The translations under genes were made by a program, and so were the position numbers. Under the pieces are notes generated by a model that worked only from the letters and a program-made list of their open reading frames with translations, searched no databases and was not told where the DNA came from. From contig WTFV01000134.1 of the NCBI GenBank assembly GCA_011523845.1, forward strand, positions 1 to 64,000: a stretch of 64,000 nucleotides of DNA, given 5' to 3'. Below, piece by piece: positions 43,832-53,610 of this stretch (position 1 is its first letter; every line of letters starts with the position of its first letter). This stretch comes from Acidobacteriota bacterium (GTDB taxonomy: Bacteria > Acidobacteriota > Vicinamibacteria > Vicinamibacterales > UBA8438).

Positions 43832-44848
43832 ATGCAGGGAAACACGAAGCGTACACCGATTTGGCCGGCGCTCATCATGACGCTGGCGGTTCTGTTGCCT
43901 GCCGCCGCGTTGGCGCAGTCCGCGGACGCGCCCCGCACGCAGTGGGGCGATCCGGACCTGGGCGGCGTATGGGACTACTGGACGTTCACGCCGCTCGAGC
44001 GGCCGGAGGAGTTCGCCGATCGCGCGACGCTCACCGCCGAGGAGGCGGCGGTCGTGGCGCAGGAGGCGAACGCCGAAGCGCTGGCGCGGGATCTTGCCGC
44101 GCCGCCGGGTTCCCCGGGCGGGTACAGCCAGGCGGTCTGGACGGATCGGGCACGGGCGACGGCGCTGACGCAGACGGCGCTGATCGTCGACCCGCCGGAC
44201 GGGAGGATTCCGCCGCTGACACCGGAGGCGGAAGCGCGCGAGGAGGCGCGGCTGGCCGGGGACGGGCAGCCCGTGCGGATCCGGGTGGGGGGCTACGGCA
44301 CGGCCGGTCCCGAGGAGCGGGGGCTTGCCGAGCGCTGCCTGCTCGGCTTCAGCACCGGGCCGCCGCTGTTGCCGGGCGGCTACAACAACAACGTGCAGAT
44401 CTTCCAGACGCCGGACGCCGTGGTGTTGCTGATCGAGATGAACCACGACGTGCGCGTGGTGCCGCTCGACGGCCGGCCGGCCCTTGGCGACGGCATCCGG
44501 CAGTGGATGGGCAGCTCGCGCGGCCGATGGGACGGGGACACCCTGGTCATCGACACCCGCAACTTCACCGACCGGACGGCCAGCTTCGCCCTGACCGGTC
44601 TGGCGTTGGGCTCGGCGGGCGAGCTGCACCTGGAGGAGCGATTCACGCGCGTCGACGGCGAGACGCTGCTCTACGAGTTCACCGTGAACGATCCGGGCAG
44701 CTTCAGGCGCTCGTTCAGCGGCCGGCTCCCGATGAACCGGAGCGACCTGCCGCTGTACGAGTACGCCTGCCACGAGGGCAACTACGGCATGGAGAACCTG
44801 CTGCGCGGGGCCCGGGCAGAAGAGCGGGAGGCGGCGCAGGAACCGTGA
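43832..44848 (+). CDS. two-cysteine secreted family protein, copy 6
   Basis: This 338-residue copy begins at 43832 after GGGGGAGAA with a signal peptide to about residue 28. It has DPDLGGVWDYWTFTPLERP, ALIVDPPDGRIPPLTPEAE, GYNNNVQIFQTPDAVVLL, SRGRWDGDTLVIDTRNFTDR, ERFTRVDGETLLYEFTVND and EYACHEGNYGMENLLRGAR. The cysteines are in AERCLLGF and YACHEG. It stands alone, with cspA convergent on its 3' side. Confidence 0.75.
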   Translation: MQGNTKRTPIWPALIMTLAVLLPAAALAQSADAPRTQWGDPDLGGVWDYWTFTPLERPEEFADRATLTAEEAAVVAQEANAEALARDLAAPPGSPGGYSQAVWTDRARATALTQTALIVDPPDGRIPPLTPEAEAREEARLAGDGQPVRIRVGGYGTAGPEERGLAERCLLGFSTGPPLLPGGYNNNVQIFQTPDAVVLLIEMNHDVRVVPLDGRPALGDGIRQWMGSSRGRWDGDTLVIDTRNFTDRTASFALTGLALGSAGELHLEERFTRVDGETLLYEFTVNDPGSFRRSFSGRLPMNRSDLPLYEYACHEGNYGMENLLRGARAEEREAAQEP

Positions 44849-44890
44849 GCGCGGGCGGGGCCAAGGGCGGTCGCGGGCCGGCCGGTCCGC

Positions 44891-44908
44891 CGGCGTTCCG
44901 GAACGCCG
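44891..44908. terminator. 18-bp perfect palindrome between convergent genes
   Basis: CGGCGTTCCGGAACGCCG has complete two-fold symmetry and lies between the stop of copy 6 (44848) and the stop of cspA (44958). It may act as a weak bidirectional terminator, though a stem without a loop is less effective. Confidence 0.35.
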
Positions 44909-44957
44909 CGTGGCCCCGCCGTCAGTCGGCGGACGACCGTCGGTACCGAGGAACGCC

Positions 44958-45167
44958 TCAACCGACGGCGACGACGTTTTCCGCCGCCGGACCCTTCTGG
45001 CCCTGCACGACGTCGAACTCGACCCGCTGGCCCTCGACGAGGCTTCTGAAGCCCTGGCCCTGGATGACCGAATGGTGCACGAAGACGTCCTTTTCGCCGT
45101 CGTCGCGGGTGAGGAACCCGAATCCCTTGCTGTCGTTGAACCACTTGACGGTGCCCGTAACTGGCAT
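44958..45167 (-). CDS. cspA: cold-shock domain protein
   Basis: This 69-residue protein has the complete cold-shock fold: [15 protein letters not shown] (RNP1), [15 protein letters not shown] (RNP2) and [19 protein letters not shown]. Such proteins bind single-stranded RNA and DNA and relieve RNA structure. The length is standard. It lies next to an RRM-domain RNA-binding gene transcribed in the same direction about 80 bases upstream, so the two may be co-expressed. Confidence 0.95.
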   Translation of the reverse strand: MPVTGTVKWFNDSKGFGFLTRDDGEKDVFVHHSVIQGQGFRSLVEGQRVEFDVVQGQKGPAAENVVAVG

Positions 45168-45249
45168 GTTTTTGTACTCCAGGGTTGTTTGGAACGAAGT
45201 GAACGGAATCGGGCTGGCGTCCCTGAGCGGACGCGGAGGCCGCGGACTG

Positions 45250-45657
45250 CTAGAACCCGCGCTTGCGGCCCCGCACGCCCCGCCGGCTGCCCTTCGGGCG
45301 CGACGCCTTCGGCGGGCGGTCGGGACCCCATCCGGGCCGGCTGTCCGCGCCCCCGCCCCCCTCGTCCCAGCCGCCGCCGAACGACGGTCGGGGTGCGCGC
45401 TCGCGCGCCTCGCTGACCCGTAGCGTCCGGCCGCCGAGTTCGAGGCCGTCCATCTGTTCGATCGCCTTCGACACGAGATCGGGCTCGCTGAACTCGATGA
45501 ACGCGAAGCCGCGGGGCCGGTCGGTGGCGCGATCCACCGGCAGGACGACGTCAGCGACCGGACCGACCTTGGAGAATACGGTCTCGAGGTCCTGACGTGA
45601 CGTCTCGTAGGCCAGGTTGCCGACGAAGATTCTGGTAGAGATGGCGGTCCTCCTCAC
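45250..45657 (-). CDS. RRM-domain RNA-binding protein
   Basis: The domain opens [15 protein letters not shown] (RNP2) and continues [11 protein letters not shown] and [10 protein letters not shown] (RNP1), with a Gly/Arg-rich tail (GRKRGF). Bacterial RRM proteins of this kind begin M-(S/T)-x-R/K-(I/L)-(F/Y)-VGNL. Here the expected ATG is ATC at 45642-45640, preceded at normal spacing by GAGGAGG. An in-frame GTG at 45657 is used as the annotated start but has no ribosome site of its own. Initiation from ATC is therefore a real possibility. The protein should be cytoplasmic and bind RNA. Confidence 0.82.
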   Translation of the reverse strand: MRRTAISTRIFVGNLAYETSRQDLETVFSKVGPVADVVLPVDRATDRPRGFAFIEFSEPDLVSKAIEQMDGLELGGRTLRVSEARERAPRPSFGGGWDEGGGGADSRPGWGPDRPPKASRPKGSRRGVRGRKRGF

Positions 45658-45849
45658 ACGATTGAGGCGTCGTGTGCGCGCACCAATTGTAACGGAGCGC
45701 GCCGCCTTGCGCGCGTAGTGAGGAGAATCGGGTTGACGGGCTCGATGACTCGCAACGTGGCAAAGCAGGACGACGCTCGGGCAGACGTCCAACACGCCGA
45801 CCGTCTCTGACGATACCTGACCGCCGCCCGTGTGGCAAGTCGGCCGGCG

Positions 45850-46050
45850 CTACACGTAGCGGGGGCCGCCGAGTGCGCGGGCCGGCAGCATGATGACGGC
45901 GGCGACCAGGGCCAGCACGCCGCCGACCGCGACCCCGAGGAGTCGGAACGGAAGCAGCAGGACCCAGATGATCGGGTACAGGACCACGGCCAGCAGCGCG
46001 AGCGGCCAGGACAGCGCGAGCAGGATGCACCAGAGCAGGAACTTCGTCAT
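45850..46050 (-). CDS. small two-helix membrane protein
   Basis: The 66-residue product begins after GAAGGACG and consists mostly of two hydrophobic segments (residues 4-32, LLWCILLALSWPLALLAVVL; and 36-58), with a short basic end. No family assignment. The composition and ribosome site argue that it is a real gene rather than chance. Confidence 0.55.
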   Translation of the reverse strand: MTKFLLWCILLALSWPLALLAVVLYPIIWVLLLPFRLLGVAVGGVLALVAAVIMLPARALGGPRYV

Positions 46051-46257
46051 CGTCCTTCAGATACGCAGCCGGGGCCGCGCGGTTCCGAAGCTCGTTGCCG
46101 CTCCGGTTCCCCGCGGCGCAGAGCGGCGGCGTGGGATCGTGTGCGGTCGGGCGATCGAGGGTACCCGGCGTTCCGCGTGACATTCGGCTGCTCATGGGAG
46201 AAGATCGATGTTCCGGGCTTGAGGGCGGACAGGACCGTCAGGCAGCAAGGAGTCGAG

Positions 46258-46563
46258 GTGGCGGACGGAGCACCCAAGAGCGCGTACGAGCTCGCGATGG
46301 AGAAGCTGAAGCGGCAGGACGAGGCCGCCGGCGTGGAAGCGGTCGAGCTGACCCCTGCCCAGGTCGAGGCCATTGCCGAGGCCCGCCGCACCTGCGAGGC
46401 GCGGGTCGCAGAGTGCCGCATCCTGCACCAGTCGGCACTGGCGGGCGCCGCCGACGTGCAGGCCCTTCAGGAGATCGAGGCCAACCACCGCCGGGACCTG
46501 GCCCGCTTCGCCGGCGACCGCGACAAGCGAATCGAGCGGATCCGCCGCGGCGAGGTCGGCTAG
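46258..46563 (+). CDS. small conserved coiled-coil protein
   Basis: A GTG at 46258 with AAGGAG five bases upstream gives 101 residues: KSAYELAMEKLKRQDEAAG, LTPAQVEAIAEARRTCEAR and a long charged helix ending DKRIERIRRG. Two cysteines are in the middle. It resembles short all-helical conserved proteins seen in Acidobacteriota. The function is unknown. It is 16 bases from the YkvA-like gene, probably in one operon. Confidence 0.65.
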   Translation: MADGAPKSAYELAMEKLKRQDEAAGVEAVELTPAQVEAIAEARRTCEARVAECRILHQSALAGAADVQALQEIEANHRRDLARFAGDRDKRIERIRRGEVG

Positions 46564-46578
46564 ACCGGGCTGGGGCCG

Positions 46579-46893
46579 ATGGCAGAGGGAAGCTGGTCAG
46601 TCCGGGCGCGACTGAAGTGGATCGACTGGGTGCGCGCCGTCCTGAAGGAAGCGCGGGCGCTCCGGCTCGTGCTGCGGGATCCGCGGACGCCGTGGTACAC
46701 CCGCTGGTTCGTCACCGCGACGCTGCTCTACGTCGTCAGCTCCAGCGACTTCATTCCCGGCTTCCTGCCGATTCTGCGTGATATCGACGAGCTGTTCGTC
46801 ATCCCCTTCGCGCTCTGGTGCGCGATCCGGGTGGTGCCGCGCGAGATCATGGCGGACTGCCGGACGCGCGCCCTGATCCTGCATCCGCCGTGA
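46579..46893 (+). CDS. YkvA/DUF1232-family membrane protein
   Basis: This 104-residue protein has the DUF1232 core PRTPWYTRWFVTATLLYVVS followed by SSDFIPGFLPILRDIDEL, where DxIPxxxPxxGxxDD-like spacing is conserved. One transmembrane helix is visible at about 40-56 and another at about 72-86. The family has no clear biochemical role. It is convergent with htpG. Confidence 0.82.
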   Translation: MAEGSWSVRARLKWIDWVRAVLKEARALRLVLRDPRTPWYTRWFVTATLLYVVSSSDFIPGFLPILRDIDELFVIPFALWCAIRVVPREIMADCRTRALILHPP

Positions 46894-46918
46894 TCGGCGG
46901 CCGCCGTCCCGTTCGCCC

Positions 46919-48862
46919 TCAGCTCCCCGGCGTCCAGATCTGCGACCTGGGCTCGCCGGCCATCGCCAGCAGCAGCTCGTTCAACCGCTTGACGAACCCG
47001 GCCGGGTCGTCGAGATGGCCGCCCTCGGCCAGCATCGCCTGATCGAAGAGGATGTGGCTCCAGTCCTTGAATCGGGCGTCGTCGGTCTCGTCCTTCAGCC
47101 GCGTCACGATCGGGTGTCCCGGGTTGATTTCCAGGACCAGGGGCACGTTGGGGACGGCCTGCCCGGCGGCGCGGAGCACGCGCTCGAGGTTGGCGCTGAT
47201 GCCGTCCTGCTCGGTCACGAGGCACGCCGGCGAGTCGACGAGCCGGTGCGTCAGCCGCACTTCCTTCGCCTTGTCCCCGAGCGCCTTCCGGATCCGCTCG
47301 ACGAGCGGCTTGAGGCTCGCCTCGGTCTCTTCCTTCTGCTTCGCCTCCGCCTCGCTGTCGGCGAGGCCGCCGAGGTCGAGGTCGCCCTTCGTCACCGACT
47401 GCAGCGACTTGCCGTCGAACGCGGGCATGTGCGCGACGACCCATTCGTCGACCCGGTCGTGCAGCAGCAGGACCTCGATGCCCTTCTTGCGGAACACCTC
47501 CAGGTGCGGGCTGTTCCGGGCGGCGGCGAAGCTGTCGGCGGTGACGTAGTAGATCCTGTCCTGCCCGTCCTGCATCCGCGCCACGTAGTCGGCGAGCGAG
47601 ACGCTCTGCTCGATCGTGTTCCGGTGGGTCGAGGCGAAGCGCAGAAGCTTGCCGAGCCGCTCCTGGTTGCCGGGATCCTCGCCGAGCCCCTCCTTGAGGA
47701 CGCGGCCGAACTCGCGCCAGAAGTCGGCGTACTTCTCCGGCTCCTTGTCCGCCAGATCCTCGAGCAATCCGAGCACCCGCTTCACCGCCGCGTTGCGGAT
47801 GGCCTCGACGTCGCGCGAGTGCTGCAGGATCTCGCGCGAGATGTTCAGCGGCAGGTCGTTCGAGTCGATCAGGCCGCGGACGAAGCGCAGGTAGCCGGGC
47901 ATCAGCTCCTTGGCGCCGTCCATGATGAAGACGCGCCGGACGTAGAGCTTGATGCCGTGGCGCTGCTCGCGGTCCCAGAGGTCGAACGGCGCCCGCCGCG
48001 GGACGTAGAGCAGCAGGGTGTACTCCTGCCGTCCCTCCACCCGGGCGTGGGTGTGGGCGAGCGGCACGTCGAAGTCGTGCGCGACGTGCTTGTAGAACTC
48101 GTCGTACTGCTCCTTCGTGATCTCGTTCTTCTGGCGCGCCCAGAGCGCCGACGCCTGGTTGACCTTCTCGGTGGTCTCCGTGTCGCCGGTGTCCGCCTGC
48201 TTGCCGGGGATCGCCTCCTTCCGCATCAGGATCGGGAGCGTGATGTGGTCGGAGTACTTCTGGAGGATGGCCCGGAGCGCCGGGCCGGAGAGCAGTTCGT
48301 CCTCCCCGTCGCGCAGGTGGAGGGTGACCGAGGTGCCGCGCGCCTCTCGGGAAACCGCCTCGAGGGTGTACGCGCCCTCGCCCGTGCTCTCCCAGCGCAC
48401 CGCGTCTGCCGCCCCGAGTCCGGCCCGGCGGGTCGTCAGCGTGACGCGGTCGGCCACGATGAACGACGAGTAGAAGCCGACGCCGAACTGGCCGATGAGC
48501 TGCGCGTCCTGCGTCCGGTCGCCGGTGAGCTGCGCGACGAACTCGCGGGTGCCCGACTTGGCGATGGTCCCGATGTTGTCGATGACCTCCTGGCGCGACA
48601 TGCCGACGCCGTTGTCGGTGACGGTGATGGTGCGCGCGTCGCGGTCGACCTCGACGTGGATCGCCAGCTCGGGATCCTCCTCGAGCAGCGCGGCCTCGGT
48701 CAGCGCCTCGAAGCGCAGCTTGTCGCAGGCGTCCGACGCATTCGAGATGAGCTCGCGGAGGAAGATCTCCTTGTTCGAGTAGAGCGAGTGGATCATCAGA
48801 TCGAGGAGCTGGCGGGCCTCGGTCTGGAATTCGTGGGTGGTCCTGGTTGACGTATCCGACAC
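46919..48862 (-). CDS. htpG: Hsp90 chaperone HtpG
   Basis: This 647-residue protein starts at a GTG (48862) preceded by CAGGAG at seven to eight bases. The Hsp90 ATPase domain is complete: [39 protein letters not shown] and [13 protein letters not shown]. The middle domain has [18 protein letters not shown] and the catalytic-loop arginine region [14 protein letters not shown]. The C-terminal dimerisation part ends [14 protein letters not shown]. It folds client proteins with ATP in the cytoplasm. Nothing is missing. Confidence 0.97.
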   Translation of the reverse strand: MSDTSTRTTHEFQTEARQLLDLMIHSLYSNKEIFLRELISNASDACDKLRFEALTEAALLEEDPELAIHVEVDRDARTITVTDNGVGMSRQEVIDNIGTIAKSGTREFVAQLTGDRTQDAQLIGQFGVGFYSSFIVADRVTLTTRRAGLGAADAVRWESTGEGAYTLEAVSREARGTSVTLHLRDGEDELLSGPALRAILQKYSDHITLPILMRKEAIPGKQADTGDTETTEKVNQASALWARQKNEITKEQYDEFYKHVAHDFDVPLAHTHARVEGRQEYTLLLYVPRRAPFDLWDREQRHGIKLYVRRVFIMDGAKELMPGYLRFVRGLIDSNDLPLNISREILQHSRDVEAIRNAAVKRVLGLLEDLADKEPEKYADFWREFGRVLKEGLGEDPGNQERLGKLLRFASTHRNTIEQSVSLADYVARMQDGQDRIYYVTADSFAAARNSPHLEVFRKKGIEVLLLHDRVDEWVVAHMPAFDGKSLQSVTKGDLDLGGLADSEAEAKQKEETEASLKPLVERIRKALGDKAKEVRLTHRLVDSPACLVTEQDGISANLERVLRAAGQAVPNVPLVLEINPGHPIVTRLKDETDDARFKDWSHILFDQAMLAEGGHLDDPAGFVKRLNELLLAMAGEPRSQIWTPGS

Positions 48863-49162
48863 GTTGTTGCTCCTGCGTCCTGTCGAGATGGCCTGTCGAG
48901 CGGCGCCCAACCGGGTAATCTACCACGACGCCCGGGACCCGCCGGCCGGTCGCAGGCAACGCCGTGCTATGCTCGCGTCCGGAGGCTCGGCCGGCGGGCG
49001 GAGGCCGCCGCGGCGCAACGGTAGACGAGTCGACGCGGTCAACGTGCGCCCGAGATGGTCGATGCGGTCGCGGTAGTCGATGTGGTCGGCGGCCGCCCAT
49101 TGACAATCGCGCGCGGTAGGCGCAAAGTTTGCAGGCAGGTAGTAGTACAGGAGGGAACTTTC

Positions 49163-50458
49163 ATGACATCCAGCGTCGGAACCCGGCTGTTCGGCTCCCT
49201 CGGCGTCGTCGTGCTCGCGGTGGTGGCCCTGTCGGCCGCGCCCGGGACGGCGCTCGCGCAGTCGGACGTCACGTTCACGAAGGACGTGCTTCCGATCTTC
49301 CAGGATTCGTGCCAGACGTGCCATCGCGAGGGCGCCATCGCGCCGATGTCGCTGATGACCTACGAGGAGTCGCGGCCGTGGGCGCGCGCCATCCGCGAGA
49401 AGGTGGTCACGCGCACGATGCCGCCGTGGTACATCGACAAGAACATCGGCGTGCAGGGCTTCAAGTACGACCGCTCGCTGAACGACGAGCAGATCGCCAC
49501 CGTCGCCGCCTGGGTCGACGCCGGCGCGCCGCGCGGCAACCCGGCGGATGCGCCGCCCCCGCGCGAGTTCGCGGACCGCGACCAGTGGCACATCGGCGAG
49601 CCGGACTGGATCGTCCCGATCCCCGAGCCGTTCACCGTGCCCGCCGACGGCGCCAACTGGTGGGGCGACTTCTACGCCGACTCGGGCCTGACCGAGGACG
49701 TCTGGATCAGCGCGGTCGAGACCAAGCCGTCGTCCGAGGGCTTCCCGGTGGTGCACCACGCGGTCACCCGCGTGCAGGAGACGCCGGAGGACACCGAGGG
49801 CGACTTCCTCAACGAGTACGCCCAGGGCAAGAACGGCGACATCTTCCCGCCCGGGACCGGGCGCCTCGTCAAGGCCGGCACGGTCATCCGCTTCAACATG
49901 CACTACGCGTCCATCGGCGAGGATCGGACCGACCGCACCAGCGTCGGCCTGACCTTCTACCCGGAGGGCGAGACGCCGAAGCACGAGGCGTTCTCGCGGG
50001 CGCTGGCGCAGAACTACGACCTCGACATCCCGCCGGGCGAGGACAACGTCCGCCACGACAGCTACCACAAGTTCGAGAACAACGTCCGGCTGACCGGCTT
50101 CCAGCCGCACCTGCACAACCGCGGCAAGCGGCAGTGCATCGAGGCCATCTACCCGGACGGGCAGACCGAAATGCTCAGTTGCGCGACGTGGGACTTCGGG
50201 TGGCACATCGTCTACAACTACGCCGACGACGTGCAGCCGCTGCTGCCGGCCGGCACGATGATGCACACCATCACGTGGCACGACAACTCGGCCGCCAACC
50301 GATGGAATCCGGATCCGCGGAACTGGGCCGGGTTCGGGCAGCGGTCGAGCGACGACATGAGCTTCACGTGGACGAGCTATTACGAGCTCGACGACGATGA
50401 GTTCGCCGCCGCAGTGGCCGAGCGGGAGGCGATGAACGCCAACAACAACGACAACTGA
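49163..50458 (+). CDS. exported cytochrome c / copper-monooxygenase-like protein
   Basis: This 431-residue protein starts at 49163 after GAGGGAAC with a signal peptide (about 1-32). It has VLPIFQDSCQTCHREGAIAP with a single haem site CQTCH at 50-54. The C-terminal half has the fold of ascorbate-dependent (PHM-like) monooxygenases: VVHHAVTRVQE, FNMHYASIG, FQPHLHNRGKRQC and TMMHTITWHDNS. Histidines at VHH, MHY, HLH and HxxxWHD fit copper-site positions. It is the first gene of an operon with 50472. The reaction is unknown. Confidence 0.82.
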   Translation: MTSSVGTRLFGSLGVVVLAVVALSAAPGTALAQSDVTFTKDVLPIFQDSCQTCHREGAIAPMSLMTYEESRPWARAIREKVVTRTMPPWYIDKNIGVQGFKYDRSLNDEQIATVAAWVDAGAPRGNPADAPPPREFADRDQWHIGEPDWIVPIPEPFTVPADGANWWGDFYADSGLTEDVWISAVETKPSSEGFPVVHHAVTRVQETPEDTEGDFLNEYAQGKNGDIFPPGTGRLVKAGTVIRFNMHYASIGEDRTDRTSVGLTFYPEGETPKHEAFSRALAQNYDLDIPPGEDNVRHDSYHKFENNVRLTGFQPHLHNRGKRQCIEAIYPDGQTEMLSCATWDFGWHIVYNYADDVQPLLPAGTMMHTITWHDNSAANRWNPDPRNWAGFGQRSSDDMSFTWTSYYELDDDEFAAAVAEREAMNANNNDN

Positions 50459-50471
50459 CGGAGTCGTCATC

Positions 50472-51350
50472 ATGTCCAGGGGTGGTTTGCGTTTCATGCT
50501 GCTCTGCGGCGCGGTCGGGTTGGCATGTGTCGCGGCGAGCGACGCGCACGCGCAGCTCAAGTTCGACAGGGGCCAGAACGTCGCGCCGGTCTTCGAGGGG
50601 TGGGAGCGGAACCCGGACGGGACCTTCAACATGGTCTTCGGGTACATGAACCGCAACTACCGCGAGATGCCGCACGTGCCGGTCGGCCCGGACAACTTCT
50701 TCGAGCCGGGCCCGGCCGACCGCGGCCAGCCGACCCGCTTCCACGTGCGGCGCCAGCAGTTCGTCTTCCGCGTGCAGGTGCCGGCCGACTGGGGCGACAA
50801 GGACCTGGTCTGGACCCTGGCCGCCAACGGCCGGACCGACCAGGCGTTCGGGTCGCTCTGGCGGGACTGGGAGCTCGACGACGGCGTCATCAAGGCGAAC
50901 CGCGGCATGGGGGCCAACGGATGGCCGGCCGACAACCAGTGGCCGTACATCGAGGTGGAGCCGGGGACGGATCTGACGCTCACCCTGCCCGACACCCTGA
51001 CCCTGACGGCGCGCGTGAGCGATGACGGGATTCCGGGGCCGCGCCCCAAGCCGACGAGCCCGGAACGAATCCAGGCCGAGAGGGAGCGCCGGGCGCGCCC
51101 GCACCCGATCAACCAGGCGGTGGTCAACGCGTTCGAGGCGGGGGAGACCGGGCTCGCCGTGACGTGGCTCCACTACCGCGGGCCGGGGCGGGTGACGTTC
51201 GACCCGGCGGTCACGCACATCGAAGGGGGGCGCGGCGGCGAGGTGGTGACCACGGTCACCTTCTCCGAGCCGGGGGTCCACGTCCTGCGCGGCCATGCCG
51301 ACGACTCCATCAAGATCACGCCGATAGACGTGACGGTCACCGTCGACTGA
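50472..51350 (+). CDS. exported protein of unknown function linked to the copper/haem protein
   Basis: This 292-residue protein lies 13 bases after the previous stop. It has a signal peptide (about 1-28), then LKFDRGQNVAPVFEGWERNP, FNMVFGYMNRNYRE, QFVFRVQVPADWGDKDLVWTL and a C-terminal Ig-like part (VTFSEPGVHVLRGHADD). Repeated aromatic pairs and the absence of cysteines after the signal suggest beta-sandwich domains. I recognise no named family. The tight spacing argues that it serves the same function as the upstream protein. Confidence 0.75.
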   Translation: MSRGGLRFMLLCGAVGLACVAASDAHAQLKFDRGQNVAPVFEGWERNPDGTFNMVFGYMNRNYREMPHVPVGPDNFFEPGPADRGQPTRFHVRRQQFVFRVQVPADWGDKDLVWTLAANGRTDQAFGSLWRDWELDDGVIKANRGMGANGWPADNQWPYIEVEPGTDLTLTLPDTLTLTARVSDDGIPGPRPKPTSPERIQAERERRARPHPINQAVVNAFEAGETGLAVTWLHYRGPGRVTFDPAVTHIEGGRGGEVVTTVTFSEPGVHVLRGHADDSIKITPIDVTVTVD

Positions 51351-51457
51351 CCGACGCGCGTGAGGATTACCTTGGGGCCATCCGCGGCGGTGCGATTCGG
51401 TCGCGCCGCTCCGGGTGGCCGCTTCTTTTTCGGGTTCATTCGCGGGAGGAGAGACAC

Positions 51458-52465
51458 GTGACGAAGCGTTCACCGATTCGTGCGGCGGCGGGCCTGGCGG
51501 CGGCGGTTGCGATGGCGATCTTCGCGCCGTCCGCGGGCGCGCAGCAGTCCGAGGACTGGCAGCCCGAGCGGCTGGCCGACGGCCAGCCGGACATCCAGGG
51601 GATGTGGAACAACACGCGGGCGATCTTCACGCCGCTCGAGCTGTCGGATGAACTGGCCGGGCGGGACGACATCTCGACCGCCGAGCTGCAGCAGCAGGCC
51701 GAGGCCCGCGGCAGCGGGCGCATCGAGCGCTCCGAGTGGCGGGGCCACGAGAACAACCGCGGCGGCGTCGGCGGCTACGGGCTCTACTGGTTCGACTGGT
51801 ACTTCGACAATCCGGCCGACATCGGGCAGCCGTCGATCATCGTCGAGCCGGCGACCGGCCGCGTTCCCGAGTACACCGCCGACGCGAGCGAGCGCATCGC
51901 GCTGAACATGGCCCAGCTCCACGACTCCTACGCCAACATGGAGTCGGGCGACCGCTGCATCTCGCGCGGCGTGCTCGGCATGATGATGCCGACCGAGTAC
52001 AACAACGGCACCCTCATCCTGCAGCCGCCCGGCTACGTTGTCTTCCACAGCGAGATGATCCACAACGCGCGCATCATCCCGGTCGCCGGCGCCGCGGACG
52101 TCGACGAGAGCATCCGGCAGTGGGAAGGCGTCCCGCGCGGCCGCTGGGAGGGGAACACCCTGGTGATCGAGTCGACCAACTTCAAGGCGGTCCGCAACAT
52201 GCGCGGCCCGAGCGCCGGCATCCGCTCGCGGCAGTCCGAGGCGCAGCACATCGTCGAGCGGCTCACCGTCGCCGGACCGGACCTGCTGCTCTACTCGGTG
52301 ACGATGGACGACCCGGAGACCTACACCGGACAGTGGACCGCCGCGTTCCCCTACGACCGCGACGACAGCTACGTGCAGTTCGAGTACGCCTGCCACGAGG
52401 GCAACTACTCGGTGCCCAACGCGCTGGGCGGCGCCCGGAAGGAAGAGGCGGACGCGCAGCAGTGA
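51458..52465 (+). CDS. two-cysteine secreted family protein, copy 7
   Basis: A GTG at 51458 seven bases after GGAGGAG gives 335 residues with a signal peptide to about 29. Landmarks are QPDIQGMWNNTRAIFTPLEL, a middle YGLYWFDWYFDNP, GRVPEYTADASERI, GRWEGNTLVIESTNF, TYTGQWTAAFPYDRDDSYVQ and EYACHEGNYSVPNALGGAR. The cysteines are in GDRCISRG and YACHEG. It forms a sub-branch with copy 9 (60983-61963) and lies 69 bases before copy 8. Confidence 0.76.
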   Translation: MTKRSPIRAAAGLAAAVAMAIFAPSAGAQQSEDWQPERLADGQPDIQGMWNNTRAIFTPLELSDELAGRDDISTAELQQQAEARGSGRIERSEWRGHENNRGGVGGYGLYWFDWYFDNPADIGQPSIIVEPATGRVPEYTADASERIALNMAQLHDSYANMESGDRCISRGVLGMMMPTEYNNGTLILQPPGYVVFHSEMIHNARIIPVAGAADVDESIRQWEGVPRGRWEGNTLVIESTNFKAVRNMRGPSAGIRSRQSEAQHIVERLTVAGPDLLLYSVTMDDPETYTGQWTAAFPYDRDDSYVQFEYACHEGNYSVPNALGGARKEEADAQQ

Positions 52466-52534
52466 CGCTGCGGCGGTAGTGACGCTGCGGCAGCAGTGCT
52501 GCGGAAGACAGTGACGCGGAAGAGGAGGTGTGCG

Positions 52535-53572
52535 ATGACGAACCGGTTTTTGGCGCGGCTCGTGGTGGTTGGGTTCCTGGTCGCCCTGGCGGCTCCCGCC
52601 GCGGCCCAGTCGTCCGACGATGGCTGGACCGTGCCGCGCACGGCGGACGGCCATCCCGATCTGCAGGGCGTCTGGGCGAGCGACTCGGCGACGCCGCTGG
52701 AGCGGCCGGAGGCACTGGCCGACACGCCGTTTCTGACCGACGAGGAGGTGGCGACGCTGGCCGAGCGCGCCGCGGAGCTCTTCAACGGCGAGACCGACGC
52801 CGCGTTCGGCGAGAGCGTGTTCCGCGCCGCGCTCGCCGACCGGACCGACTTCCAGTCGGGCGACGGCGTGACCGAGGAGAACCCGCAGGGGACCGGCAAC
52901 TACAACCACTTCTGGCTGATCGACCGCTGGTTCGACAACCGGACGTCGCTCATCGAGGACCCGCCGGACGGGCGGATTCCCGAGATGACCGAGGATGGGA
53001 AGCGACGCGCCGAGGCGCGCGCCGGCGTCGAGCGTCCTCGCTTCCCGGCCGGGCCGGAGGATCTGGGGGCCGGGCTGCGCTGCTCGGGGGGCCGCGTGCC
53101 GATGACCGGCCGGGGCTACAACAGCAACTACCAGATCGTGCAGGCAGCCGACTCGGTCGGCATCCTGATGGAGATGATGCACGAGACCCGCATCATTCCC
53201 CTGGACGGCCGCCCGCACCTGCCTGCCGCTCTCCGCAAGGACCTCGGGGATTCGCGGGGCCACTGGGACGGCGACACGCTGGTGGTCGAGACCACCAACT
53301 TCAAGCGCGACGTGAACTTCAGCGGGGCGTCGAGCAATCTGCGTCTCGTTGAGCGGTTCACGCGGGTAGCCGACGATCGGCTGCAGTACGAGTTCACGAT
53401 GGACGATCCGACGACGTGGACGCGGCCATGGACGGTGCGGCTCTTCATGCGCCCGGCCCCCGGAACGGGACAGATATACGAGTTTGCCTGCCACGAGGGG
53501 AACTACGCCATAGAGAACACCCTGCGCGGCGCGCGGCTGCAGGAGGCGCACGAGGCTGGCGGCGGTCAGTAG
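52535..53572 (+). CDS. two-cysteine secreted family protein, copy 8
   Basis: This 345-residue copy starts at 52535 after GAGGAGG, with a signal peptide to about 24. HPDLQGVWASDSATPLERP, TSLIEDPPDGRIPEMT, GYNSNYQIVQAADSVGILMEM, RIIPLDGRPHLPA, SRGHWDGDTLVVETTNFK, LVERFTRVADDRLQYEFT, TTWTRPWTVRLF and YEFACHEGNYAIENTLRGAR identify the family. The cysteines are in GLRCSGG and FACHEG. It is nearer to copies 1, 2 and 6 than to its neighbour, copy 7. Confidence 0.76.
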   Translation: MTNRFLARLVVVGFLVALAAPAAAQSSDDGWTVPRTADGHPDLQGVWASDSATPLERPEALADTPFLTDEEVATLAERAAELFNGETDAAFGESVFRAALADRTDFQSGDGVTEENPQGTGNYNHFWLIDRWFDNRTSLIEDPPDGRIPEMTEDGKRRAEARAGVERPRFPAGPEDLGAGLRCSGGRVPMTGRGYNSNYQIVQAADSVGILMEMMHETRIIPLDGRPHLPAALRKDLGDSRGHWDGDTLVVETTNFKRDVNFSGASSNLRLVERFTRVADDRLQYEFTMDDPTTWTRPWTVRLFMRPAPGTGQIYEFACHEGNYAIENTLRGARLQEAHEAGGGQ

Positions 53573-53610
53573 CGTCGCAGGTCACTCTTCTTCGGACGCA
53601 CGTACGAGAC

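Noticed and set aside
46728..49106. 792-codon frame overlapping htpG
   Set aside because: It is a frame-shifted copy of the htpG coding strand, rich in Arg, Gly and Pro, with no domain.
52466..52500. Direct repeat GTGACGCTGCGGC between family copies 7 and 8
   Set aside because: Only two short units, probably slippage; no regulatory evidence.
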